Positions 12,637 through 23,345 of a DNA stretch of 64,000 nucleotides are shown here, piece by piece; position 1 is the first letter of the stretch, and every line of letters begins with the position of its first letter. The stretch comes from Mytilus trossulus (Eukaryota > Mollusca > Bivalvia > Mytilida > Mytilidae): positions 54,187,431 through 54,251,430 of the forward strand of contig NC_086381.1 in assembly GCF_036588685.1 (NCBI RefSeq), in the 5' to 3' direction. Made by a program: the position numbers and the translations under genes. The notes under the pieces were generated by a model. The model saw only the letters and a program-made list of their open reading frames with translations. It was not told the DNA's origin and searched no databases.

Positions 12637-12916
12637 TTAAATCTTAATAGCTTTGCTACAAGGTCCTTTATTACCCTGAACTTTAATGGCCTGAATTGTA
12701 AATTCATATTCCGTGTTTTCCCTTAAGCCATGTACGACGTATCTATTATAATTACCGGTAGACATAAAGCAGTCACTCTCACTCATCTGTGTTTCCTTAC
12801 AATGTATTTCATAATGGTGCACAAATTGAGTCCATACATTTGGTGCATTCCATGTTAAAACAACTGTCTTTGGAGTCATATCTACTGATGATGGTTGTCC
12901 TGGTTCAAACAATGGT
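12637..12916 (-). pseudogene. Fibronectin type III exon A, truncated by a stop
   Basis: A minus-strand acceptor (tttctttgcag) opens an exon of one base plus codons that starts PLFEPGQPS. FN3 hallmarks follow: the strand-B tryptophan (VVLTWNAP), the strand-C tyrosine (HHYEIHC) and the core LRENTEYEFTIQAI. About 92 residues is the usual size of one FN3 domain. The paralogue at 20528-20804 ends at a donor TCG|GTAATT. The matching place here has TAA (aligned to TCA) and no donor. Either the exon became terminal or this unit is dead, and I favour decay. FN3 domains are extracellular or cytoskeletal adhesion and receptor modules, so a surface receptor role is possible but not shown. Confidence 0.7.
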
Positions 12917-13659
12917 CTGCAAAGAAAATTAACATTACTATTGTTGAATGTTAACTGTTCTACAATACATTTGTATTGCTTCTTCAAGACTAAAACAAAA
13001 CAAATGGTTTAACAAAAGAGGCAGAGACATCAAATGGATAATCTAAATGCGTAAGGCATTTAACGATGAACTGGACGAGGAAATCAATCAGTGACTATTT
13101 TCATTTTTAAATAATTATACAGTTTATACAATTACTCAAACAACAAAAGAATTTTCCAGCATAGATGAACCGAGCCATAGTTGACCAAAATTTTAAAATG
13201 TCAATAAGTCATCACTGTTTTTTTGTAATGCAATAAACAATATGTTTTTTAATTTACAGTTGATAAAGGTCAAATTATTCGTAGCAGTAAGGATTATCTA
13301 CTCCTAGACAAAGATGACCTAAGCCTCATTCGACACAAATTTGCCGATTTTTTTTTTTTTTTCATTTTTTATTTGTTCTGCAACGTTGTACTTGATTTTG
13401 TCTTTCGTCTATTTTTATCCAGGTGTGATTCCATCAAATCATCTGGTTGCGTACGAAAAAGGGTTGAAAAAATATTCCCTTAAATTTGACAGTTGTCGGG
13501 AATCAATCCTATATATATCATTGCAGTAAAAATTTCCGAGTCATAAACATATCTCTTGGTTACATGGTTACTTAAACTTGTGAACATAAAAAGGAGTGAA
13601 TATTTTATTGTTTAACTTCACGTGATGGTTATTATCTTATATTTAATGCAGTGTCATGT
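12917..13659. other. Non-coding spacer
   Basis: Intergenic or intronic sequence with a poly-T run near 13350. No gene or repeat family was recognised. Confidence 0.35.
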
Positions 13660-14839
13660 GAAAGTTTGTCTGTAGTACTGAACAGGATAAAAATATTTTC
13701 AAGACTATTATTTCTTTATTTGAAACAAAGATAAATTCTGCACAACTTTTTGAAAAGTACAAATTTAACAAAGACTAATTACAAAAACAATGGTGGTTTC
13801 ACCTTCAAGCTCTACTAACAAGTCTTATATGCATGTAGACTATTGCGCGACTGGCAAGCAAATTATAACCTGATGTCTTTGGTATATTTTATTTAAGGAC
13901 CAATATGATAAAATTGTGTTTGATTTTAACGCGCACTGTATAAAGCGATAACTTAATGTATGCATCAGATTGCTCTGCTAAATGAGACCATTCACGAGTT
14001 AGTATGGTTATAATCCAACAGTCAAACAGACGACCAATTGTAGGTTTTCATGCATAATAGAATGTGATAATTTGATGCTTGGGTAATCATTAATAAGACA
14101 TCATTTCGAAAACCGAACTCACAAATGCTGATACGTAAAACATAGTAGATCAGTGTCAAAAGTATAAAAAAAACAAGCTATAACCATGGTAAGTAAAAAA
14201 AGATAAAGTAAAAGATTCTAACATATTAACTGTTTTTCAACATCAGATATAATATATAACAAAGACAACATGACATCATCATATAAAAAGACGGCATCGA
14301 TATAAAACATGTTTTTTATACATGAGTATATTAGGGAACAGGCATTGGAAAGTGAACAATATTCATAATACAAATTATATAACTGTGAATGGTCGCTTAC
14401 ACAAGTATTACATGACTATACAAGTAACATATCACAGCATTCAAACGAGTCAATATCTGAAGCATTACTTGTGTTCTAAATGATTTTTATAATACATTCG
14501 GTTGTTGTCTTCTTTTATTCATATCTTCGAAAATATTAAACATGTAAAACGCAATAATATTTTATAAAACAAAATTACAATTTTTGCAAAAATTTAGATT
14601 TATGCGACCAAAATTTCCGTGACAGCAATTTACAGATTAAATGTTTCGTTCACCGACAAAAACCCACAGAGGTTAATGATCTTTCTTTTTCGTTTATGTA
14701 CCGTTAAAGCATTATGTTATACTTTAAATGACAGAAAATAAAAGTGCATCTTTAAATTGTAAATACGATCAATACTTAGAAGTTCTATAATTTAATATTT
14801 CAAACTATATTTGCACTTTTCTTAACAATTTAGAACAAT

Positions 14840-15026
14840 TACCTCATAAACGTTGTTAAACAGGAACCATTTCCTATCCATTTGCTTGATGTTGCTTCGA
14901 TTTTGCGTGTCCATTCAGTTATCGTTCCTTTGTCCTCTCGTATCAGTTCAGTCAATGTTCTTTATCTTTTGTCATCAAATAGTGTCGGTATGTATACACC
15001 GACGATAATTCAATCCATGATAATAC
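14840..15026 (-). pseudogene. Hendecad exon, array unit U3 (decayed)
   Basis: An acceptor (caattttag) is followed by VLSWIELSS..YTYRHYL, clearly the same head as unit U1. The hendecad part is shorter: about two 11-residue repeats are missing. A one-base shift after KDKE brings a stop into frame. In the shifted frame the repeats resume as TELIREDKGTITEWTRK and end TTFMR at a donor-like ATGAG|GTAATT. It is therefore a recent, non-functional paralogue of U1 that sits inside duplication copy 2. Confidence 0.7.
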
Positions 15027-15958
15027 CTAAAATTGAAGATACAATATGTTAGTATTTTTCTTATCTTATATGTTCATAGATGTTGGGTCAACTTTTCAAA
15101 ATATATTCAATACAATGCATTCTTAATGGTATCCTGTCCAGGGTGAACCAGCGACATAGTGTGCACTTTATCAATATATTTATATTTTGTAGCTTTCTCA
15201 CAATTTAAACTATATAAATAATGTATTTTCAAATTAGCAAACATGTCAAACATTAGGAATAAATACGATTTCTTATGATCTGTGGAAAGTTATATTAATC
15301 CACTAAAGATGGAGGGTTTACTAAACACACCAGCTAATAATTTACACAAAAATATATGTAACAATGTTTGAAATTGTGTAAATTTAGAAAAAAACAAATT
15401 TCCTAATGATTTTAAAGGTGCTTAAAAAATAGTACAAGGAATTGATTTTAAAATGATTAAGCAGAAATGTGCACATGCATGGAATATTTCAAACAATGCA
15501 TGTAGTACTTACTACTTTAGGAAGTAGAAATGTACTTTTATATAATTGTACAGTGTCTCTAGGTTTTTATAGGATCCACAAATGAATTGGAACTGGTGAA
15601 GACGGTCTTACAATTGAAAGTGAGAAGTTTTTGGGAGCTATAATACAATATCTATATGGTATGGACATTTATTCTAAGGACATTCATATCAATTACAATG
15701 TATGTTATTTAACCTTAATAACACCATAATTAAACTGCACATTACAAATATTGTGTTTATCTTCTAAGATCCTCTTTGTTTAGTCCTATTCCGATTCAAC
15801 ATAATTGTTTTGCTTAGATATATACGCTATACACACATCTTTTTGCACATTTGCATTATTTATTTCAGGTTGAACAGAATGAATAAAAAGATAACAAGCA
15901 AAAAAATATCATCTATGATGTTTTGAGTGCTAATAAACAAATAATAGAAATGCCCCAC

Positions 15959-16030
15959 CTTTACTGTAGCTTCGTCCATAAGTGTATGATCCACTGTAGA
16001 ATTAAACTTTTATACTCAATACATATCACT
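15959..16030 (-). pseudogene. LMDEATVK exon, unit U3
   Basis: Reads DHTLMDEATVK up to a donor AAAG|GTGGGG. Upstream in the same frame it keeps the TGA and TAA seen in copy 1 (2687-2755). The region from the acceptor ttctacag to the donor is otherwise conserved between the two copies. Confidence 0.5.
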
Positions 16031-16626
16031 TAATTTAATGAATCTAGCAAAGTTGCGCATAAACATATTCAATATAGGGAAATATTCATGTGGCGTAAAC
16101 TTTTAATATTATTTGCAAACATATAAGATGGTTCTGCGGAACTTGTTTTGTTTATTTCTGTGTAACACTTATATGAATTATTAGATCGTTACTATATTTC
16201 ATGTTTATGGTTTCTATAAATTTACACCCGGTCTCTAACACTGCATTTATATATTTTTTGTGTATGCATTCAACCATTAAATCGGGTGAAGTTCAATACG
16301 GTGTTTCCTTATAATAGGATACTCCATTTAAACACCTACAATGTACTTATATAACATCCATAGACATGATTAGTTTAATATTTTAAAGCAGTACTGTAAT
16401 ATAACTTGAAATAACTTAAACGAATATTACATCAATTTCATACTGTTTCCATTTTTTTCCAATATGTTTTTAAACAAATATATAATATCACTTATTGACA
16501 AAATTATAACATCTTATAAGTCAAGAGAACAATTGTCTTCTTTGCCATGACGTATACTATTTACATTACAAAGATATCATTTACATACATGAATGTTTGC
16601 ATTTGAATGAACCTAACACGTTATTA

Positions 16627-17828
16627 GGTCTTTCCACTTTTCTGTGGAAAGACCTATAATTTTTCTTCTGATTATTTTTTTTTTCTTCCGCCTAATTTTG
16701 TTCTTGCGATAAACATTTGTTTCGCAATATGTCGCTTAGATATTTTGTATATGATATCGAACAGTTTATGCGCTTTTGAAATTAACCCTGCGTAAACGAA
16801 TACTTTTCTTTGTAGGAGTTATCTCCCCAAACACTGTTTTCCTTGTTAGCGCATCTCCTTCGCAACCGTAAAAGATTATGACAAATTTATTTTACGAAAT
16901 TGCTCGTTATATCCTTCGCATGATTTGTCCTATTTTGACCGAAGCGATATGACCTCTCCATATGAGAGTAATTTCCCCTTATGCATCTGATATAAGTGAT
17001 ATGAATTTCTATCTTATAAATCATAACTGATAGAGACCTAGGAACTTTTGATTTGAGGTCCTAGGTCCCAAAAAATGAAAATTAGGTCAAGGTCAAAGGT
17101 AAAGGTCATATTCTAATATTTGAATTTGGCTTATTTTCACTTATATCCAAAGACTGTATAAGATATCAACAAATTATTTTTACTAAATTGTTAGTTGCAA
17201 CATGTCGTCAGATGTAAATTTTGATTGCAAGCGTACGTTGAATGTAAAAGGAAGTTTTCTCCCCTCTTGTATTTAAAAATACGCGTTTGGTGATATAACT
17301 CATTAACTAAATATAATTAAGACCTATGGTCTTCTGATTTGAGGTCCTTGGTTTATGACCTTGAAATTGATCTCAAGGTCATAGCTTAATTTGACGTTCT
17401 AGATTTTGACCTTTGCTTTTATTCTATATGTATACATAATAAAGATATACAACTTTTAGAAAAATGTATCAAACCATTCAACCTTAAAAAAAACCACCGG
17501 AAGTGACCTTTTGTAAACCGGAAGTAGCTATTTTTTTGTAACATTGTACTTTATTAATATAAAAGTATATAGAACCAGATATTTTTGGAATCAGTGTCAA
17601 GTAAATATTCAAATATAATCGGAAGTAACATTTTCAAACCGGAAGTAACAAATTATCTCCCTTATTAAAAAAAATGTATGGAAACAATATATTTTAGGAA
17701 TCAGCTTACTAGGAGCTATCATTTGACGATTGAAATGACATTTCAAACTTAGTTTCACAACTTTTCATATCAAAATACATTGTTTCGATGGAAAGACCTT
17801 CAATTGTTCTCTGAACAATTGGTTTTTA
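16627..17828. mobile_element. 1.2-kb non-autonomous insertion with hairpin ends
   Basis: Interrupts duplication copy 2 at a point where copy 1 reads gttattaatacttag without a break. The flanks fit a 4-bp target duplication ATTA (16623-16626 and 17829-17832). The 5' end is a hairpin (ggtctttccac and gtggaaagacc around tttttct-type loop bases, 16627-16654). Near the 3' end ggaaagacc recurs and is followed by a second hairpin (caattgttc/gaacaattg, 17801-17821). The interior has 'aggtcaaggtcaaaggtaaaggtca' and several 'aaccggaagt' motifs but no open reading frame. The superfamily is unknown. The hairpin near the 3' end recalls Helitrons, but the ATTA duplication argues against that. Confidence 0.75.
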
Positions 17829-18382
17829 ATTAATACTTAGTTTTGTTTGTAATTATCTCATGTATTTTTATGTTATATGAAATCGTATGAGAGTTCCTTC
17901 CAATGTACCAGGGAATGCTAGTTTACTTTTTAAAGGTAACACTCATTACCCATTTAAATGTGCATCTGCACATCACATGTTTGCAAAAAAGTTCAGTCTA
18001 ATAAAAGGACATACTCGACCATTCAATTGAGCATTAAATACGCAGAAGTAAATAACAAAATGAAATACAGCTGTTAAATCACGATCCGATTGAATCACTA
18101 CTTATTATTCTTAAGTTATATGCTGTGTATCTGTCAATCATTCAAATGATTTTATAATGAAAGCAATGACACATACTACGATACTAATGTATGCGGGAGC
18201 ACATAAAAGACCTAGGTTATATATAAATATAGAGATGAGTGTACATATATAAAAATAAAGGCAGAAAATTGAATATTTAATTCAATATCAATCAAATGAA
18301 CATATTAGTAGTTTTGAAATGACACAGTATAGTGGTTTATTTGATAGACATAAATCTGTTACTCATTAATATATGTAAGCTA

Positions 18383-18588
18383 TACTGCAAACCAACTAAT
18401 TTTCGCGACTTTCGCGAGTAAAAAAATAACGCGAATATAAATCGTCGCGAATATGTCAAAATTGGAATTTTCCTCATTCATTTTCATAAATTGAATTTTA
18501 GAATCGCGAAATTAAATCGGCGCGAAAAGTGTTACGAAGGGCTAAACGCGAAAAATAAGTATCCGCAAAAATAAGTAGCTTTACAGTA
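18383..18588. mobile_element. CpG-rich MITE
   Basis: About 206 bp with terminal inverted repeats tactg.aaa.c.act at one end and the complement (agtagctttacagta) at the other. The interior is dense in cgcga and cgcg words (ttcgcgactttcgcgag, aatcgtcgcgaat, atcggcgcgaaa) within otherwise CpG-poor DNA. It encodes nothing. The pattern fits a short non-autonomous DNA transposon family common in bivalves. A TA target duplication is likely (ta on both sides). Confidence 0.7.
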
Positions 18589-19900
18589 ATATAATAATAA
18601 AAAAACGTATTAATACAATAATTATAAGTTATGCTTTTTCTTTCTACAATACATACAAAGGCACAGTAGGGTCAAATTAACCACCCAAAGAATAGTCCTT
18701 ATCACTACGAGAGGTGAGAATATAAAAAAAGGAACAACAGACTGTGAAACACTTAATTTAGTATCGTGGAGTCCATTAAAATTCTGGTTGAAACTTAGTT
18801 TCCCCGGAAACTGTAAGCATTGTTTCGAATTGATTTTGAACTTTGTTTTCCTCTGACTTGTCCGGAAAATGTTTCTCTTTTATCTTGTATCGTCGTCTCA
18901 GGAAATGTAGCATGGATATCAACCATGACGCTGTTCATTGTGTATCATCACGACCTTCATGTGTATCGACTTTGGACATTGGTGTATGAGGAGTACATAT
19001 TTGTTTTAAATGCTTTTGATATTAAACAAATATTGGAATGACATCAACTTGATGTATTTGACCTGAAAGTTAAAAACTTGATTAAGTGATACTTAAGTGT
19101 TAAGTATCCTGATGCCATACCCGCTTGATAAATTGCTAAATTTTCTTCAAATATTTTCATATTCTTATTGCCCTTAACCCATGGTATATTTAATTGGGTA
19201 CAACATGCATTCATCATTTTTCAATTTTGTCTTGGGTTATTTAAGCATGCATTATGGTCATTGTTTCTTTAACACATTCCCGATTTCTATTCTTAATTTT
19301 ATCATTAATTGAAGACTAAAAAACTGCTGCAATCCCTAACTTTAAATCATATGTTTTCTTATTTTCACTGACAATTCATTTTGCAATTCGCAAACGATGT
19401 TTACCTAGGAGTTGTACTTGCTAGCATCACATATATCAATTAATGTTACAGAATCATAACTATTTTGATCCTAAGACCGCTTCCACATTATATTATCAAA
19501 CTGCCCTTATGAAATCATTCTAGTGTACTAAACTTTTGCTTCATAGGCTGATTGCTTCCTTTGCTACATTGATATCATAAATTGTTTAAAAGTATATACG
19601 GGTCTCTAGATGTTCACCCCCTTGAATAACTTATACTCTAAAAGCCATCACAAAGCTTTGTAGTGTTCCAAAGGCATGAAGTTATTGAAAATAGGAAATA
19701 TTCCCAAACATAAACCAAATATATTACCTATGACACAACCTTTCCAGTTCTTGCATATATGTGTTGTAACGGTCCGTGACCGTGGTAACTTTAAAACAAA
19801 AAAGAAGGGTTGTAATTGTCTTTAACTATCTTTCAATAAGTGTGAGTACTCTTTACATCGGAGCGTTGTGACTTTTGTTTTTATTTCAATTGGTATATTT
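18589..19900. other. Non-coding stretch with one unexplained open frame
   Basis: A plus-strand frame of 73 codons at 18820-19041 reads CFPLTCPENVSLLSCIVVS near its start. It has no splice context or recognised motif, so it is not called as a gene. Nothing else was recognised here. Confidence 0.35.
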
Positions 19901-20200
19901 GATATTAATCCTCAGTCTGATTTATTATAATATTAAGGCATTTGCAACTGATTTTTATAGTTTGTTTTTATGGTCACGTGCGATTCAACACCACTGCACA
20001 ATTTTTGTTTAGCCCCGCTACAATCTGTACGTCATTGTTGCAAATCAGGAGCCTGTATTTCAGTGTTTGTCATTTGTTATGTTTGTTATATATTTTTTGT
20101 TCAAAGTCTTAATTTGTAGATTATGTCTGACTATACGGCATGGCCTTTTCTTTTTGTTGAAGGCCGCAGGGTGAGTTAACATTGCTTTTATCATTGTCTT
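19900..20200 (+). repeat. Diverged R1-type interspersed repeat
   Basis: Keeps 'caactgatttttatagtttgttttta', 'caggagcctgtatttcagtg' and 'ttgttgaaggccgcagggtga', in the same order as the reference copy at 47740-48170. Confidence 0.65.
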
Positions 20201-20527
20201 TTGATGGATAATTATGTCATTGTCAATCTTATTACATCGCCTCTTTCTTATATAAACAATATAATTGTTGTTCATATTTTTTTTTCTATCCAAAAGAAAC
20301 ACTGTTTAGCATGTGATATTTCTTACAGCTGATAACTTGTTAAAGAGAAACAGTGTTCGATGTAATATATAATGATTTTAACATCTACAAGATAAACTCT
20401 TGATAACGATGTTACTAGTTATTTATTCAATAAACACAGTATAACAGAGTAAATATGTAAACCATATAAACACTACAATATAAAACAAAACATATGATAA
20501 CTCTGTTATACTGTTGTAGGAAATTAC

Positions 20528-20804
20528 CGATGTTGATACGTTTAACGTATTACTGTAGGGACCTTTGTTCACTTCATTTTTGATGGCTCGAATTGTAAAG
20601 TTATATTCAGAGTTCGGTGACAAGTCTTTCACAACGTATTTGCAAGAATTACCAGATGTTATATAGTAACATACACTGCTGATGTTTTTCTGCTCACATT
20701 TTATTTCATAACAATGAGCTCCTACAAGTGGTTCATCCCACACCAATGCAATTGTCGTTGAAGTTATATTAAAGGCGGAAGGACACCCTGGCTGAAACAG
20801 TTCT
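20528..20804 (-). CDS. Fibronectin type III exon B
   Basis: An intact-looking exon. The acceptor (actatttttcag) is at 20805-20806, one base precedes the first full codon, and the donor is ACATCG|GTAATT, giving 277 bases. The product starts ELFQPGCPS and carries the FN3 signature: IALVWDEP, HCYEIKC, LSPNSEYNFTIRAI and NKGPYSN. It pairs with exon A at 12637-12916 (same acceptor phase, same layout). Two cysteines flank the strand-C tyrosine region, as in A (CKET..SDC and CEQK..VC), so a family-specific disulphide is plausible. The likely downstream exons are those at 15959 and 14840, which are damaged, so the gene may be inactive. The open frame continues beyond the donor into a hydrophobic stretch (VLFYIVVFIWFTYLLCYTVF). 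If the intron is retained, this would encode a membrane segment. Confidence 0.7.
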
Positions 20805-21939
20805 CTGAAAAATAGTACAATGTAGTTATAGAATTTCGGTTAATTATTTAAAGGGAGACCAACCATATGTCATGCACAGGAAAATACACTCGGTATGGTC
20901 TGAATTGTGAGTGGAATCGTAGCTAGAAATTATGACTACCTTCAAGAAGACAAAGAAGGTATGGATAAGGCAATATTTTTTTGCATTTCATATGGCTGAA
21001 TCTGTTAGGTATGTCAATAACAATGAGTATGAGTTATACCGACGTTCCGACGTCCACACACAAAATGCTAATTCTCCGTATATGCATTTAACAATATACC
21101 AACTAGCGTCAACTCCGAAAGCCAAATTGTCTGAGTTTGAAATCCTATTTTCCCAGAGTCTATAAACATTCTCCAATTCTTAGATTATATCTAATTAGTG
21201 TACATTATCTTTGAATGATTTATTATTGCACAAAACGAAAGGAAACTATCATCAAAACAGTAAAATTAAAAAAAACAATTTAAAAATTTCATTTAGTTTA
21301 TGTTGATTACTTATGGAGGATACCATTTATTAAGTCCATGTGACATCACATTGAAAGTTTCTTTTTGAAATAACCATTTCACACTTTGTTTTACCTGAAT
21401 ATGTGGTTAATTATAAGAAACACTTTTTTATATCATGTCCGAGTTCATTGAAACTGTCTTTCAATATAACAAACACTTGTTGTGAAAACATTCTTGTACA
21501 CGAAAACTGTCTGTTTCTGTAAAAACTATTTAAAGTTTAGCAAAATAATACGTTGTATAATATCTATAGAGATATTCATTATTAAACAAATTCAATCAAA
21601 TTAGATGGAAAACAAATAATGTAATACATTGCTTTACTAATCATATAATGAAGACTGATTCCACCTTGTCTAAGTAAAGGTCTATAATTTAGTCATTTCA
21701 AACGACAGTAAGCAATTAGAAAATGTACTAGAAATTATAAGCAAAAAAGATGAATTATTAAAATTAGAGAAAACAATATTGCGATAAATATATTTGTTTC
21801 CTTAGTGAAAGTTCTTTACACAAAGGTATGACAATGAGTAAAGTCACGCTTTACCTTATAATCTTTTTCTTTATGTATTCAAGGGTGTCCGACTTCAAAC
21901 CGTTGTCAAATTTTGTAAACCCTTATTATTTCTGTTTAA
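20805..21939. other. Spacer between FN3 exon B and unit U4
   Basis: Overlapping open frames occur on both strands at 20932-21176. Neither has clear splice sites or a motif I know, and they may be part of an unrecognised repeat. No gene is called. Confidence 0.35.
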
Positions 21940-22644
21940 CTAATAGTACCTTGTGTCAGTTGTCAATTCAGTCATCGTTGCCTGTTCTCGTTCCAGCCAT
22001 GCTGTTGATGTTTGTGAACTGCTTATTGTGTCCGATAAAAAAATGAAGTAATGTCTGTAGGTGTCCGTGGTAGGTAACCCGAATCTTTCAATACACATTT
22101 CTTTATCTGTTTTTATCCTTTTTGCTAACATTTCTTCGCTTTCTCTTATCATTTCAATACACGTAATCGCGTCTTTTCGGATCGATTTCGTTAAAGTTTC
22201 CTTGTTTTCTCTTATCCATTCTGTTAATTTTTGTTTGTCTAGTATACTACAAACAGTTAACTTGTCTTCGTTTTTTCTTATCCATTCTAATAATATTTCT
22301 TTATCGCCTGGTATTTTTGATAAAACAATAATTCTGTACGTAACCATTGATGACATCCTGATCCAAGATACCATTTTAAATCTTATGGATTCATTTGACC
22401 ATGTTGAGGTTTCTTGATCTTCTCTAATCCATTCAGTTAATTTTTCGTCGTTTCCTCTTATCCAATTTATTAAAGTTGCCGTGTCGTGTCTTATCGATTC
22501 AGTTAATTGTTTTTTGTTTTCTCTTATCCACGAAAGTATATCTTCCTCTTCGTTTCTATTACACACATCTGATGCAAAGTTGTGTGGTTTCATGAAATAT
22601 TTTCGGTACGTAAAAACCAAAGATATTCCAATCCATGACAAAAC
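21940..22644 (-). CDS. Hendecad exon with three head modules, unit U4
   Basis: A minus-strand acceptor (caatcttag) opens a 234-codon frame. It begins with the family head VLSWIGISLVFTYRKYF. Hendecads follow (NKKQLTESIRH, DTATLINWIRG, NDEKLTEWIRE), then a second head (MVSWIRMSSMVTYRIIVLS). More hendecads come next (GDKEILLEWIR, KNEDKLTVCSI, LDKQKLTEWIR, ENKETLTKSIR, KDAITCIEMIR), then a third head (RFGLPTTDTYRHYFIFLSD) and a short tail to a TAG. A donor-like AAG|GTACTA at about 21950 precedes the stop, so it may be internal. The exon therefore looks built by internal duplication of a head-plus-repeat module. It is open throughout, unlike most copies, and its upstream exon at 23247 is also open. 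Function unknown. Helical, coiled-coil-like structure is expected from the 11-residue periodicity. Confidence 0.65.
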   Translation of the reverse strand, partial: VLSWIGISLVFTYRKYFMKPHNFASDVCNRNEEEDILSWIRENKKQLTESIRHDTATLINWIRGNDEKLTEWIREDQETSTWSNESIRFKMVSWIRMSSMVTYRIIVLSKIPGDKEILLEWIRKNEDKLTVCSILDKQKLTEWIRENKETLTKSIRKDAITCIEMIRESEEMLAKRIKTDKEMCIERFGLPTTDTYRHYFIFLSDTISSSQTSTAWLEREQATMTELTTDTRYY

Positions 22645-23246
22645 CTAAGATTGTTTCAAAAAATGGTTAGCATAGTTTTAGACAAAAAGTGAAAAAAAGA
22701 ACATGCAACTGTATAAATTCTGAAGATAAAAACTGTCATACAATGAGTCAATGAAATAACTTCAAGAATTTATAACCAAAAGAATAAAAAAAGGAAGAAA
22801 TCCTCCACATTGTATCAATATACAGACAATATTTTTACAATGTAAATATGATATACATGTATGTACCATTTAATTTACACAATCATATGATGACATAAAC
22901 AATAAGTTCCATTACATATTGTAGGTAGAAAGACAAAAATCGATTTCTCAATGTGTCTGATGTCTAAACATATCGTTATACAAGCATGAAAGTTTACAAT
23001 GTCTTGTCCTAAAAAAGGAATTGTTTCTCTTCAGTGAAAACAGATTAAAACCAAATGATGTCCGGTCTAATAACGGGCCGTGAAATCTCACACATTGTTT
23101 TTAAGGAACGATATACGCTCTGGCAATAACATGGATCAACACAATACTTATCGCGTGAAATTGAAATTGCCAAATTTCTATATCTTATTATTAATATAAA
23201 TGGAAGTATATTGTTCTTTCAAACAAATAATATAGAAAGACCTCAC

Positions 23247-23345
23247 CTTTATCGAATATTCGTCCATGAGTGTTTTTGGTTGACTGTTAATCAACCCTAT
23301 GTATTCGTACAATTTGTTGACTGGTTCTAAGAAAAGAGTTTGTTC
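23247..23345 (-). CDS. Exon upstream of the U4 coiled-coil exon
   Basis: The open minus-strand frame reads TLFLEPVNKLYEYIGLINSQ and then PKTLMDEYSIK, ending at a donor AAAG|GTGAGG. It aligns with the U5 exon (TLFQDPLHIW...LMDNAT), which supports real coding sequence. The 5' boundary is uncertain. An acceptor-like ..tttgtaaag precedes AACAAACTC at about 23345, and a TAA closes the frame just before it. Joining to the U4 exon is in phase 0. Confidence 0.5.

Larger units (their letters stand above)
13660..17940. repeat. Segmental duplication, copy 2 (partner 515-3475)
   Basis: Same order and orientation as copy 1. It carries a coiled-coil exon (14840-15026), an LMDEATVK exon (15959-16030) and the same flanking non-coding landmarks. 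It is longer than copy 1 mainly because of a 1.2-kb insertion at 16627-17828. Similarity resumes immediately afterwards at 'aatacttagttttgtttg' and ends near 17940. The segment 15360-15660 differs from copy 1, where the hairpin insertion sits. Confidence 0.8.

Noticed and set aside
20932..21176. Open frames on both strands upstream of FN3 exon B
   Set aside because: Neither strand shows an acceptor or donor at sensible places. Mutual overlap suggests chance or a repeat.
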